A stretch of 64,000 nt of DNA from JANQPC01 sp039208375 (GCA_039208375.1 JBCCRC010000001.1:1-64000), one strand, 5' to 3'; positions 1-9,084 are shown, numbered from the stretch's first letter. Program-made: numbers and translations. Notes: generated by a model not told the origin, from the sequence alone.

Positions 1-95
1 GGGCCTTTTCACATGAAACGCAGCGGTTATATTGTGCGCTCGACAGGTACAAGACCGCGGCCCGAAACGTAGTGCAGACACCTCTTTGGAAGCTT

Positions 96-422
96 ATGGC
101 GGATCCCGAACCGCCCGACGGCGGTGATGGCGACGCCGGCGTTTTGCTTGAAAGCAAAACCCGCACGCAGCGCCCGCCGCTTTACAAGGTGCTTTTGCTG
201 AACGACGATTTCACGCCGATGGAATTTGTGGTGCATGTTCTGGAGCGATTTTTTGGCATGACGCATGCGCAATCGTTTGAGCTTATGCTGACAGTGCACA
301 AGAAGGGCGTGGCCGTCGTGGGGGTATTCAGCCACGAGATTGCGGAAACGAAAGTGAGCCAGGTGATGGATTTCGCGCGCCGCCACCAACACCCGCTTCA
401 ATGCACGATGGAACGGGAATAG
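96..422 (+). CDS. clpS: ATP-dependent Clp protease adaptor ClpS
   Basis: ClpS is the N-end-rule adaptor that binds destabilising N-terminal residues and hands substrates to ClpA. The 108-aa product has an acidic, disordered first 25 residues and then the ClpS fold. The pocket residues known from E. coli are all present with an offset of two: N36, T40, M42, M64 and H68 within LLNDDFTPMEF and FELMLTVHKKG. The ATG at 96 is chosen because GGAAG lies just before it. A GTG at 72 would add eight residues and has no ribosome site. Nothing recognisable lies in the first 95 bases. Confidence 0.95.
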   Translation: MADPEPPDGGDGDAGVLLESKTRTQRPPLYKVLLLNDDFTPMEFVVHVLERFFGMTHAQSFELMLTVHKKGVAVVGVFSHEIAETKVSQVMDFARRHQHPLQCTMERE

Positions 423-441
423 GGCGTTCGCCCGGCCCCCT

Positions 442-1425
442 ATGGCCACCTCTCGCCTCAGCCTAGCACTGAATGACGGCAAAATCGCCTTTTCAGGTGG
501 CGCGCTTACGGTGTACGGCCCTACCCCCACCCATGATCTGAGTGCGCTGCCGGGTGGCTCGACCTGCCTTGTCCAGCGCCTGAAGCCCGATCACGATCAG
601 CTCGCAGCGCAGGGGCATACGGTAGATGTGGCGCCGCCCGAAGGTACGGTGGATAGCCTGATCTTTCTGCCCCGCTCGAAATCGGAAGCGCGCGCCACGA
701 TTGCTGAGGCGCGGGAGCGATCTTCGGGCATCGTGGTGGTGGATGGGCAGAAGACGGAGGCAGTCGAAAGCATCTACCGCGAACTCAAGAAACGCCTTGC
801 AGTAAGCCCTGCCTATTCAAAGCATCATGGCAAGGTTTTCGCTGTCACCGGGCGCGGTGATCTTTCGGGATGGGAAGATCCGGGCGATATTCACCTGCCT
901 GGTGGGTTCGTCACGCGGGTCGGGGTTTTCTCGGCCGACGGCGTTGATGAGGGCTCGGCTCTGCTTGCACAGGTGATGCCCCGCACGCTCGGCGCCCGCG
1001 TGGCCGACTTCGGCGCTGGGTGGGGCTATCTTTCCCGCGCGGTGCTGTCGCGGGATGGCGTGGAAACGCTTGATCTTATCGAAGCCGATCACCGCGCGCT
1101 TGAATGCGCCCGGCGCAATGTTGATGACCCGCGCGCCGCGTTTCACTGGGCCGATGTGCGTGGGCTTGACGAGGGCGATCCCTACGATGCGGTGGTGATG
1201 AACCCGCCGTTTCACACCGGTCGTGCGGTTGACCCCGGCCTTGGTATTGCGTTCATCCATGCGGCGGCGGATCGGCTACGCCCCGGTGGGGCACTCTGGC
1301 TTGTGGCCAACCGCCACCTTCCTTACCACCAACCGCTCTCCGACCGGTTTGCCGAGCTTTCAGAAGTTGTGGCAGACCGATCTTTCGTTGTTTACCGAGC
1401 CGCGCGCCCGCGCCGGCGCATATGA
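442..1425 (+). CDS. RsmC-like class I SAM-dependent methyltransferase
   Basis: A 327-aa protein with the two-part layout of RsmC/RlmG rRNA guanine-N2 methyltransferases. A degenerate N-terminal methyltransferase-like half is followed by a catalytic half with the SAM-binding loop DFGAGWG (189-195) and the N2-guanine motif NPPF (254-257). HLPGGFVTRVGVFS with a following GSALL is typical of RsmC. The likely substrate is a 16S rRNA guanine, but RsmC and RlmG cannot be told apart here. The stop overlaps an ATG of the next gene (ATGA at 1422-1425), so the two are probably cotranscribed. Confidence 0.85.
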   Translation: MATSRLSLALNDGKIAFSGGALTVYGPTPTHDLSALPGGSTCLVQRLKPDHDQLAAQGHTVDVAPPEGTVDSLIFLPRSKSEARATIAEARERSSGIVVVDGQKTEAVESIYRELKKRLAVSPAYSKHHGKVFAVTGRGDLSGWEDPGDIHLPGGFVTRVGVFSADGVDEGSALLAQVMPRTLGARVADFGAGWGYLSRAVLSRDGVETLDLIEADHRALECARRNVDDPRAAFHWADVRGLDEGDPYDAVVMNPPFHTGRAVDPGLGIAFIHAAADRLRPGGALWLVANRHLPYHQPLSDRFAELSEVVADRSFVVYRAARPRRRI

Positions 1426-1433
1426 GGGCAGCT

Positions 1434-2243
1434 ATGTCATTCTCAATTGCAGGTAAGACGGCCGTTGTAACGGGGGCGGCGAACGGCGTTGGCCTTGCCA
1501 TCGCCCGCCACTTTGCCGACCGCGACGCCAATGTCGTTTTCGCGGACATAGATGAAAAGAAGCTCATCGAAGAGGTGGGTAACGAGAATGCCGACGACAG
1601 CAATGTGCGATCCTTCGCAGGGGATCTTCGCCAAAAACTGACCATCGCCAACCTACTATCCGCCACGATCGATGCGTTTGACGGGGTTGATATTCTCGTA
1701 AATGCCAGCCGACAGATGATGACAGCGGATCCGCTCAACCCCGAAGATGATGCGGTGACGACGCTTCTTAACCAAAACCTGATTACCTCACTTCGCCTGT
1801 CGCAGCTGTTTGCGCGGCGCATGATCTCCCAGGCTGAGAAGGCCGAGCAAACCGAGGGGCCGGTGGGATCGATCATCAACCTATCCTCTATCGCGGCACA
1901 GCGCACGCGGCCTGAGCTTCTGGCCTATTCAGTGAGCTCGGCTGCGCTTGATCAGATGACCCGGTCATTGGCAGTGGCGCTGGCCCCGCATCGTATTCGC
2001 GTGAATGCCGTGGCGTTCGGTAGCGTGATGAGCGCGTCCTTGCAGGGCGCGCTGAAGGAAAACGGCGATATTCGCGATGAGATCATCGACAACACGCCGC
2101 TACACCGGATCGCGAGCGCGGGTGAATTGGCGGAAGTGGCGCAGTTCCTCGCCTCAGACGGATCGGGCTTTATGACGGGCCAGATTCTGACGGTTGATGG
2201 CGGGCGCACCCTCGTCGATGCGGTAGAGGCGGCGGCGCACTAG
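1434..2243 (+). CDS. SDR-family protein lacking the catalytic lysine
   Basis: A 269-aa Rossmann-fold short-chain dehydrogenase/reductase. The cofactor motif TGAANGVG is at 13-20, an N-A-S segment follows the fourth strand (VNASRQ), the catalytic serine is in INLSS, and the tyrosine is Y165. The YxxxK motif reads YSVSS, so the lysine is serine (S169, codon TCG). The C-terminus SGFMTGQILTVDGG is standard for the family. The ATG at 1434 follows GAGGG with good spacing; the ATG at 1422 overlaps the previous stop and would add four residues. Substrate is unknown. The missing lysine suggests weak or no oxidoreductase activity. Confidence 0.85.
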   Translation: MSFSIAGKTAVVTGAANGVGLAIARHFADRDANVVFADIDEKKLIEEVGNENADDSNVRSFAGDLRQKLTIANLLSATIDAFDGVDILVNASRQMMTADPLNPEDDAVTTLLNQNLITSLRLSQLFARRMISQAEKAEQTEGPVGSIINLSSIAAQRTRPELLAYSVSSAALDQMTRSLAVALAPHRIRVNAVAFGSVMSASLQGALKENGDIRDEIIDNTPLHRIASAGELAEVAQFLASDGSGFMTGQILTVDGGRTLVDAVEAAAH

Positions 2244-2421
2244 GCCGAAGGCTGCAGCGCCAGCGCCCAGCCCCGCCCTTAACACGGCGACTGGTTTAGC
2301 TTCATGCGATGAGCAGGCGCAATGCCTGGGTCCATAGACTCAGCGTGCTGAACGCACAGAAGATCGGCAACCGTGCGCCCGGATGAGCGGGGATTCCAGT
2401 CTCGTCATCCTAGATCGCGTC

Positions 2422-2802
2422 TTAGGTTGCTGCTTCACATGCAGCGATATCCCGCCGGGCGCGCACTTCCAGTTCCTGGCGCTTTTCAATCAGCGAGGCC
2501 AGCTTGCGCTCTTCCTCGGCAAGATCCAGTGCAACGGGGCGTTCGCGCGTATCAAAGTCCGTACCGGTGCAGAAGGCGAAGCTGCCCCGCCGCCCTGTGC
2601 AAACATTGAGGCCCACGCGCGGTTCCAGCTCCTCTTCTATCGCATATCCGCGGTCGATGTTGGCCTCTGTCTCGTCAATAAGCGCATTAACGACGCGCAA
2701 ATCTTCGGTGGCATTCATCACGCAGCGCTCTTGCGGGCTCGCGCAGGCCACCAGCGTGGCGACCGCGACAAGGGGCAGGCTTCGAATCGAGAGTCGGCTC
2801 AT
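2422..2802 (-). CDS. small predicted lipoprotein, hypothetical
   Basis: A 126-aa protein with a signal peptide ending in the lipobox LVAC (Cys about residue 20), so it should be lipidated and membrane-anchored on the periplasmic side. The mature part has four further cysteines (ERCVM, LNVCTG, FAFCTG, IAACEA) and a charged C-terminal helix (LAEEERKLASLIEKRQELEVRARR) that may form a coiled coil. I do not recognise a named family. It converges with the SDR gene across 178 bases in which I see no gene, and is divergent from hemF. Confidence 0.7.
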   Translation of the reverse strand: MSRLSIRSLPLVAVATLVACASPQERCVMNATEDLRVVNALIDETEANIDRGYAIEEELEPRVGLNVCTGRRGSFAFCTGTDFDTRERPVALDLAEEERKLASLIEKRQELEVRARRDIAACEAAT

Positions 2803-2910
2803 GGCCGAGAGGCTAGCAGAGTGTCGCAGAGGGGCGAATGGGGTGCGGCGTCATATGGCAGGTGTTCCGTAAAACTGATAGCGAAGTGTCAGGGAAAAAG
2901 GACAGTGCAC

Positions 2911-3804
2911 ATGACGGAACAGTTTGACGATCGAAAGGCCCGTGCGTCGGCGTGGTTCCGCAGCCTTCGGGACGAGATTGTGGCCGCTTTCGAAGGCTTG
3001 GAAGACAGCCAGAAAACTGGGCCATTTTCTGACGCCGAACCCGGCCGTTTCGAGGTAAGCGAAACCCGGCGCACATCAGAAGACGGATCGGATGCGGGCG
3101 GCGGACTGATGAGCGTGATGCGCGGTGGCCGGCTCTTTGAAAAAGTGGGCGTAAACGTCTCTACCGTTTATGGCACGCTCGGCGAACGGGCGCAGCGTGC
3201 GATGGCCGCGCGGCCTGGGTTAGAGGCGATGGCGGAGGATCCGCGGTTTTGGGCCAGTGGCATCAGCCTTGTGGCACATATGCAAAACCCGCATACGCCC
3301 GCCGTTCATATGAACACGCGGATGTTCTGGACCCCCCAGGCATGGTGGTTTGGCGGCGGGTCGGATCTTAACCCCTGCATCGAGTACGATGAAGACACTT
3401 CGCATTTTCACAAAGTGCAGGAAGAGCACTGCGCGCCGCATTCGGAAGCCTATTACGCGAAGTTCAAGGCGTGGGCCGACGAGTATTTCTATGTGCCCCA
3501 CCGCGGCCGGGCGCGGGGTGTGGGCGGCATTTTCTACGACGACCTCAACACTGGAAACTGGGATGCCGACTTTGCCTTCACGCAGGATGTGGGCCGTGCG
3601 TTTCTTAAGGCCTTCGTGCCGGTTACGGAGCGACGGCGCGATACCCCGTGGAGCGAGGCAGATAAGGAGGTGCAGCTTGTTCATCGCGGCCTCTACGCCG
3701 AATACAACCTCGTCTATGACCGGGGCACCAAGTTCGGCCTTGAAACCGGGCACGACGCAAATGCCGTGCTGATGAGCCTACCACCCTTGGCGAAGTGGAT
3801 CTGA
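2911..3804 (+). CDS. hemF: aerobic coproporphyrinogen III oxidase
   Basis: HemF uses O2 for the two oxidative decarboxylations that turn coproporphyrinogen III into protoporphyrinogen IX. The 297-aa length is normal. Family signatures are HMNTRMFW (H133, N135, R137), WWFGGGSDLNPC, HFHKVQEEHCAPH and the downstream GVGGIFYDDL. The ATG at 2911 has AAAAGGA upstream; the same frame stays open about 530 bases further 5', but that part overlaps the lipoprotein gene and does not look like protein. The oxygen-independent counterpart hemN lies 5 kb away under an FNR box, so the organism can make haem with or without oxygen. Confidence 0.96.
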   Translation: MTEQFDDRKARASAWFRSLRDEIVAAFEGLEDSQKTGPFSDAEPGRFEVSETRRTSEDGSDAGGGLMSVMRGGRLFEKVGVNVSTVYGTLGERAQRAMAARPGLEAMAEDPRFWASGISLVAHMQNPHTPAVHMNTRMFWTPQAWWFGGGSDLNPCIEYDEDTSHFHKVQEEHCAPHSEAYYAKFKAWADEYFYVPHRGRARGVGGIFYDDLNTGNWDADFAFTQDVGRAFLKAFVPVTERRRDTPWSEADKEVQLVHRGLYAEYNLVYDRGTKFGLETGHDANAVLMSLPPLAKWI

Positions 3805-3805
3805 G

Positions 3806-4816
3806 ATGACGGAACGCGGCCCCGGATTTGAAACATCGCTGCGCGCGGCGATCGACGGGAAGACGAAACCATTGGGGGCGCTCGGGCGGATCGAGGCCTT
3901 GGCGGAGCAGTTGGCCCGGCTGCAAGGAACGCTTGCGCCGCGCGCTGACCGGGTGCGCCACATCATCTTCGCGGCCGATCACGGTATCGCGGCCGCCGGT
4001 GTCTCGGCCTATCCGCAAGCGGTCACCCGCGAGATGGTTAAGAATTTCGTTGCAGGTGGCGCTGCGGCAAACGTGTTTGCCCGCCAGGTCGGGGCTGAGC
4101 TCGCCGTTGTCGACGCCGGTATGATTGCGCCTGTTGAAGCCGAAGGAGTGATTGACCGGCGTTTGGGGGCGGGAACCGCCAATTCGCTCAATGGCCCGGC
4201 GATGGTACCCGAGACAGTGACCGAAGCGCTTTCGCACGGTCGCGCCCTGGGGGCAGAGGGGGCGTTTGACCTTGTCTGCCTCGGCGAAATGGGAATTGGC
4301 AACACGTCGGCCGCTGCGCTTTTGTCTTCGAAGCTCACCGGCGTTGTGATTGCAGACCTTGTGGGCCGCGGCACCGGCTTGGATGATGCGGGGCTTGCCA
4401 CGAAAGCCGCCGTTCTGGAGCAGGCCGCGGCGCGTACGCCTGCGCGGCTTGATGCGGCTGAAGCGTTGGCCGAATACGGCGGGTTCGAGATCGCAATGAT
4501 GGCCGGGGCGATGCTCGGCGCGGCCGCGGCGGGCCGCTTGGTCATCGTCGATGGGTTCATCGCCACCGCCGCTGCGGCGGCCGCGCTGGAACTTGGGCCG
4601 GAACTGCGCGGCGCGTTCGTCTTCGCACATTGCTCCGAAGAGCCGGGCCATGCGCGCGTGTGCGCGGCGCTTGGTGTGACGCCGCTTCTCGACCTTGGCC
4701 TACGCCTTGGGGAAGGCACTGGGGCGCTTCTGGCAGTGCCGCTTGTGCGGGCGGCGGCGGCTATGCTGGACGAAATGGCCAGCTTTGAAAGCGCCGGGGT
4801 GAGCCGGGCGGAATGA
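3806..4816 (+). CDS. cobT: nicotinate-nucleotide--dimethylbenzimidazole phosphoribosyltransferase
   Basis: CobT makes alpha-ribazole 5'-phosphate from 5,6-dimethylbenzimidazole and nicotinate mononucleotide for the lower ligand of cobalamin. The 336-aa protein shows KPLGALGRIE near the N-terminus, ADHGIAAAGVSAYP, GEMGIGNTSAAA and the C-terminal LGEGTGA with the presumed catalytic glutamate at E303. It starts one base after the hemF stop and ends overlapping cobS, so the three genes probably form one transcript that links haem and B12 synthesis. Confidence 0.95.
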   Translation: MTERGPGFETSLRAAIDGKTKPLGALGRIEALAEQLARLQGTLAPRADRVRHIIFAADHGIAAAGVSAYPQAVTREMVKNFVAGGAAANVFARQVGAELAVVDAGMIAPVEAEGVIDRRLGAGTANSLNGPAMVPETVTEALSHGRALGAEGAFDLVCLGEMGIGNTSAAALLSSKLTGVVIADLVGRGTGLDDAGLATKAAVLEQAAARTPARLDAAEALAEYGGFEIAMMAGAMLGAAAAGRLVIVDGFIATAAAAAALELGPELRGAFVFAHCSEEPGHARVCAALGVTPLLDLGLRLGEGTGALLAVPLVRAAAAMLDEMASFESAGVSRAE

Positions 4817-5577
4817 AGGCGCGCCTCGCCGAAGAATGGATCATCTTCCTTCTTGCGGTGCAGTTTCTCACGCGTTTGCCCACACCTGCCGATCCCGGCT
4901 GGAACACAGAGCGCATGGCGGCCACACCGCGCTGGTATCCCGCCGTGGGCGCGCTTGTCGGCGCTCTATCGGCGGCGGTCTTCTGGCTTGCGTCGCTGGT
5001 TCTGCCTCCGCTTGCCGCCGTTTTGCTGGCGGTGGCCGCTGGGGTCGTGGCCACGGGTGCCCTTCACGAAGATGGGTTTGCCGATTGCTGCGATGGCCTG
5101 GGCGGCGCTGTGTCGCGCGAGCGGGCGCTGGAGATCATGCGCGACAGCCGGTTGGGGGCGTATGGTGCCTTAGGGCTCGGACTAATCATCGCCCTGAAGG
5201 TCGTCGCACTTGCCGGAACAGCGATGCCAGTAGTGCCCTTTGCCCTGATTGCCGGGCATGCCCTGAGCCGCGCGTCTGCCGTGGTTGTGATCGCAACAAG
5301 CACCTATGCGCGCGATGAGGGGGCGGGAAAGCCGGTGGCAAGCGCGTCCGGCAGCCTACCCGTGGCCCTTGGCGCTGCGGCTTTGGCGACGGTTCCCCTT
5401 GTGGTGACCGTACCCCCGGCCGGGGTGCTGGCCGGGTTTCTCGGCCTCGCGGCTGGCCATGTACTGATGCGCCGCGCATTCGAACGGCGGCTTGGCGGCT
5501 ATACTGGTGATTGCCTCGGCGCCGTGCAGCAACTGAGCGAAGTAGGCTTCTACCTCGGCCTTCTTGCCGCGCTTTAA
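4813..5577 (+). CDS. cobS: adenosylcobinamide-GDP ribazoletransferase
   Basis: CobS (CobV) is the integral membrane enzyme that joins adenosylcobinamide-GDP to alpha-ribazole(-phosphate), the last step of nucleotide-loop assembly. The 254-aa protein has several hydrophobic segments and the family motif GALHEDGFADCCDGLGG, followed by MRDSRLGAYGALGLGL. The start overlaps the cobT stop by four bases. The end overlaps the convergent hemE gene by four bases (5574-5577). Confidence 0.95.
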   Translation: MKARLAEEWIIFLLAVQFLTRLPTPADPGWNTERMAATPRWYPAVGALVGALSAAVFWLASLVLPPLAAVLLAVAAGVVATGALHEDGFADCCDGLGGAVSRERALEIMRDSRLGAYGALGLGLIIALKVVALAGTAMPVVPFALIAGHALSRASAVVVIATSTYARDEGAGKPVASASGSLPVALGAAALATVPLVVTVPPAGVLAGFLGLAAGHVLMRRAFERRLGGYTGDCLGAVQQLSEVGFYLGLLAAL

Positions 5578-6608
5578 CCGCCGCGCACCGTATCGATCAT
5601 CAACTGCACATTTTCGGGGTCGGCATCGGGCGTGATCCCGTGGCCAAGGTTGAAGATGTGGGGGCCGCCGGAAAAAGCCTTCACGATGCGGCGGGACTCT
5701 TCCACGAGCGCGTCACCACCGGTGACCATGTGAGATGAGGCGAGATTGCCTTGAACACAGCCATCAACCTGCACATGCTCTGCTGCCCATTCCGGACTCA
5801 CCGAGTTATCAAGTGCCACGCAATCGGCCCCGGTGGCCTGAGCAAAACCGATGTAACCTTCGCCCGCCTCGCGCGGGAACGCGATGATCGGCACATCGGG
5901 GTGCTTTGCCTTCAATGCCGCGATGATGCGCCGCGCCGGCGCAACGGCGAAATCCTCAAAATCAGCGCCTCTGAGCGAGCCCGCCCAACTGTCAAAAAGC
6001 TTCACGGTTTCCGCGCCCGCCTCGATCTGGGCCGACAGGTATTCGATGGTCGCGTCGGTCAACCGGTTCATCAAGTTCTCAAAGAGAGCCCGGTTCATGC
6101 CCTTGAGCGCATGGGCGGGGCCCTGATCTGGCGTGCCGCGCCCGGCAATCATGTAAGTGGCCACCGTCCACGGCGCCCCGGCAAAGCCGATGAGCGCGGT
6201 TTCCTCGGGGAGTTCGCGGGACAGGATGCGCAAGGTCTCATAAACGGGTGCAAGGTGGTCGTGGATATCCGCAGCGCCCTTCAGCTTGGCAAAATCAGCT
6301 TCCGTGCTGATCGTGCTAAGTCGCGGGCCTTCCCCAGTCACGAACCAGAGATCGGCCCCCAGCGCATCCGGAATCAGCAGGATATCGGCAAACAAAATGG
6401 CCGCGTCAAAGCCGTACCGGCGGATCGGTTGAAGCGTCACCTCCGCGGCTAGGTCGGAGTTGTAGCAGAGCGATAGAAAATCCCCGGCCTGGGCACGGGT
6501 GGCGCGGTACTCGGGTAGGTAGCGCCCGGCCTGGCGCATCATCCAGATCGGTGGAACTGCTTGCGCCTCACCGGCCAGCGCACGCATCAGTTTCTTCGGC
6601 TGCCCCAT
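5574..6608 (-). CDS. hemE: uroporphyrinogen decarboxylase
   Basis: HemE decarboxylates the four acetate side chains of uroporphyrinogen III to give coproporphyrinogen III. The 344-aa protein carries the N-terminal signature MRQAGRYLPEYR (24-35), the FADIL segment, GFAGAPWT, and the C-terminal NLGHGITPDADPENV. It is divergent from hemC across 103 bases, which must hold both promoters. No clear FNR or iron operator is visible there. Confidence 0.96.
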   Translation of the reverse strand: MGQPKKLMRALAGEAQAVPPIWMMRQAGRYLPEYRATRAQAGDFLSLCYNSDLAAEVTLQPIRRYGFDAAILFADILLIPDALGADLWFVTGEGPRLSTISTEADFAKLKGAADIHDHLAPVYETLRILSRELPEETALIGFAGAPWTVATYMIAGRGTPDQGPAHALKGMNRALFENLMNRLTDATIEYLSAQIEAGAETVKLFDSWAGSLRGADFEDFAVAPARRIIAALKAKHPDVPIIAFPREAGEGYIGFAQATGADCVALDNSVSPEWAAEHVQVDGCVQGNLASSHMVTGGDALVEESRRIVKAFSGGPHIFNLGHGITPDADPENVQLMIDTVRGG

Positions 6609-6711
6609 CGTTTTCCCCGCAGTTTCATTCCCTTAGGTGGTCGGCCCCCTGTGTCTAAATGTCAAGACAGCGCGTGTTGTCAGGCTTACGTGACGCAGGT
6701 AATCAGAACCC

Positions 6712-7656
6712 ATGCCTTTGGATCTGCCCACCCCCGCCACACCCTTTCGCATCGGAACCCGGGGATCGCCCCTGGCCCTGGCGCAAGCCCATGAGACCCG
6801 CGCGCGGCTGATGGCGGCTTTCGCTTTGCCGGAAGCGGCATTTGAAATCGTGGTGATCAAGACGACGGGGGATAAGGTACTCGACCGGCCCTTGAAGGAG
6901 ATCGGCGGCAAGGGCCTTTTCACCCGCGAGATCGAAGAAGACATGCTGGCGGGCAAGATCGATATTGCCGTGCACTCGATGAAAGACATGCCTGTGGCGC
7001 AGCCGGAGGGGCTCTTGCTTGAGACCTATTTGCCGCGGGAAGATGTGCGCGATGCGTTCGTTTCGCCGGCGGGGGGCACGCTTGAGGGGCTTGCCGCGGG
7101 AACCAAAGTGGGCACGTCCAGCCTGCGGCGGCGCGCTCAGCTACTTAACAAGCGGCCTGATCTGGAAGTCGTCGAATTTCGCGGCAATGTGCAGACGCGC
7201 CTCAAGAAGCTGGAAGACGGTGTGGCCCATTGCACGTTTCTGGCGATGGCGGGGCTCAACAGGTTGGGCATGGCCCATGTGGCGAGCGCCGCGATTGGGC
7301 CGGCCGAGATGCTGCCGGCAGTGGCGCAGGGGGCGATCGGGATCGAGCGCCGCGCGGATGACGCACGGGCTGCGGAGATGTTGGAAGCGATCCACGATAC
7401 GCCAACGGGCACACGGCTTGCTGCAGAGCGCGCGTTTCTGGCGACCCTCGATGGATCCTGTGAAACCCCGATCGCAGGTTTGGCGGAGCTTGAGGGCGGG
7501 TCGATGCGGCTGCGCGGTGAGATCCTGAAAACCGATGGCAGTGCCGCGTTTTCCGACGAAGTGCAGGGTGCCGCAGAAGATGGTGCCGAGATGGGCCGTG
7601 CGCTCGCGCAGGATTTGCTTGCCCGAGCTGGCCCCAACTTCTTTGATTGGCGGTAA
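6712..7656 (+). CDS. hemC: hydroxymethylbilane synthase (porphobilinogen deaminase)
   Basis: HemC polymerises four porphobilinogens into hydroxymethylbilane. The 314-aa protein has the N-terminal IGTRGSPLALAQA, the VHSMKDMP segment, GTSSLRRRAQLL, and the DGSCETPIAGLA loop whose cysteine (C250) should carry the dipyrromethane cofactor. The start lies 103 bases from hemE on the other strand. The end is nine bases from the convergent hemN gene, with no obvious terminator between them. Confidence 0.96.
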   Translation: MPLDLPTPATPFRIGTRGSPLALAQAHETRARLMAAFALPEAAFEIVVIKTTGDKVLDRPLKEIGGKGLFTREIEEDMLAGKIDIAVHSMKDMPVAQPEGLLLETYLPREDVRDAFVSPAGGTLEGLAAGTKVGTSSLRRRAQLLNKRPDLEVVEFRGNVQTRLKKLEDGVAHCTFLAMAGLNRLGMAHVASAAIGPAEMLPAVAQGAIGIERRADDARAAEMLEAIHDTPTGTRLAAERAFLATLDGSCETPIAGLAELEGGSMRLRGEILKTDGSAAFSDEVQGAAEDGAEMGRALAQDLLARAGPNFFDWR

Positions 7657-7665
7657 AGACCGTGT

Positions 7666-9021
7666 TCAGATCGCGGAGCTGTGGCCCTGCTTGTTCTCGG
7701 CATAGGTGTCGAGGAACCGTGCAATCATCCGCGTGAGCGGGCGCGCCTTTGGCAGAACTTCAATCCCGCAGCCGTCAAGCGACAGCATCTCGGGAAAAAC
7801 GTCATCCACCCCATCCCACCGCGCGGCAAGATCGTGTTGGGGCACACCGAGTTCCTCGCCGAGTGCCTGAAAATCGATGCGAAACTCACACATAAGCTGA
7901 TTGATCATCGCGGCGCGAATGCGGTCTTCCGTGTCCAGCACATGGCCGCGCACCGTGGCGAACTCGCCGGAGACAACGGTTTCGTGGTAACCCGATGTTG
8001 CCGGGTTGTTCTGAGCAAATCCCTGCGGAAACTGCGAGATGGAAGAGGCGCCAACCCCGAGCAGGACGTCGGCAGGATCGTCAGTATACCCTTGGAAGTT
8101 GCGCCTGAGACGCCCCTCGCGAAGGGCGGTTGCCAATCCGTCGCCTGGCCGGGCGAAGTGGTCAATCCCGATCTCTTCGTAGCCGTCCCACACGAACAGG
8201 CGCCGTGCGGTTTGGAAAAGCTCGAGCCGCTTTTCAGGCAGCGGCAAGGCTTCCGTCGGGATCATTGCTTGCCGGCGTGCCATCCAGGGCACGTGCGCGT
8301 ATCCGTACAGCGCAACACGATCGGGTGCGAGCGATAGCACCTTTTGAACGCTGTCTGCGATTCGCGCATCGGTCTGGTGTGGCAGGCCATAGAGCACATC
8401 GATGTTGAGGCTGTCGACGCCGCGATCCCGCAGCGCATCAACAGCCCACTTGGTGGTTGCAAAGGTTTGCGGGCGGCCGATGGCCGATTGAATAGCGGGA
8501 TGGAAATCCTGCACGCCGATCGATGCACGGCTCATCCCGGCTTCGGTGAGTGCATCGAGCCGCGGCTCGTCGATCTCATTGGGATCGATCTCAACCGAAA
8601 ACTCGGCTCCCTCGGCGAAATCCGCGACGTTCGCTATTTCGGTCGCCAGTTCGGCGATTAGATCGGCCTCAAGCAGAGTTGGGGTGCCGCCTCCCCAATG
8701 AAGGCGGCCAAGGCGCACCCCCTGCGGCAAAATAGCCGCCACACTGCGAAGCTCGGCCTTAACCGCCTCGAGGTACGGCCGAACGGGGGCGCCTGTTGCG
8801 GTGCCCTGCGTGCGGCAGGCGCAGAACCAGCACAACCGCCGGCAAAAGGGAATGTGCACATAGAGTGAAATCGCACTGTTTTCAGGGATTGCGCGGATCC
8901 AACGCGCCGTTTCCACCGGGCCGATGACCCGGTTGAAGTGGTTGGCTGGCGGATAACTCGTATAACGCGGCACACGTGCGTCGAAGAGCCCCAGCCGTCG
9001 CAGTTGCGAGACACTATCCAT
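7666..9021 (-). CDS. hemN: oxygen-independent coproporphyrinogen III oxidase (radical SAM)
   Basis: HemN performs the coproporphyrinogen to protoporphyrinogen step without O2. GLFDARVPRYTSYPPA near the N-terminus, the radical-SAM cluster motif CRRLCWFC after HIPF, GGGTP and YGLPHQT identify it. Starting at the ATG at 9021 gives 451 residues, close to the family norm. In-frame ATGs at 9033 and 9039 are alternatives and none has a Shine-Dalgarno sequence. The frame is open to 9141, but that stretch is the promoter and contains an FNR box. If that box sits at -41.5, transcription would begin at 9021 itself, giving a leaderless message. Confidence 0.93.
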   Translation of the reverse strand: MDSVSQLRRLGLFDARVPRYTSYPPANHFNRVIGPVETARWIRAIPENSAISLYVHIPFCRRLCWFCACRTQGTATGAPVRPYLEAVKAELRSVAAILPQGVRLGRLHWGGGTPTLLEADLIAELATEIANVADFAEGAEFSVEIDPNEIDEPRLDALTEAGMSRASIGVQDFHPAIQSAIGRPQTFATTKWAVDALRDRGVDSLNIDVLYGLPHQTDARIADSVQKVLSLAPDRVALYGYAHVPWMARRQAMIPTEALPLPEKRLELFQTARRLFVWDGYEEIGIDHFARPGDGLATALREGRLRRNFQGYTDDPADVLLGVGASSISQFPQGFAQNNPATSGYHETVVSGEFATVRGHVLDTEDRIRAAMINQLMCEFRIDFQALGEELGVPQHDLAARWDGVDDVFPEMLSLDGCGIEVLPKARPLTRMIARFLDTYAENKQGHSSAI

Positions 9022-9055
9022 GTTACGTAGCATTGACATATTGCCCGACGATGCC

Positions 9056-9069
9056 TTGATTTCGATCAA
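9056..9069. promoter_or_regulatory. FNR box between hemN and fnrL
   Basis: TTGAT-TTCG-ATCAA is a perfect FNR/FnrL consensus site. Its centre is 41.5 bases from 9021 on the hemN side, the class II activator distance. It is only about 16 bases from the fnrL start codon, where binding would more likely block than activate. Activation of hemN and autorepression of fnrL are inferred. Confidence 0.9.
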
Positions 9070-9084
9070 CCCTTTGGAGGATGC

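Noticed and set aside
1..71. Tail of an upstream gene in the clpS frame
   Set aside because: The frame is open to the window start, but the short translation has no recognisable protein pattern and clpS has its own ribosome site at 96.
421..432. GGGCGTTCGCCC as a terminator after clpS
   Set aside because: The loop would be two bases, no T-run follows, and the next gene starts ten bases later in the same direction.
2383..2910. Upstream extension of the hemF frame
   Set aside because: It overlaps the lipoprotein gene on the other strand, has no protein-like features, and the family start with a ribosome site is at 2911.
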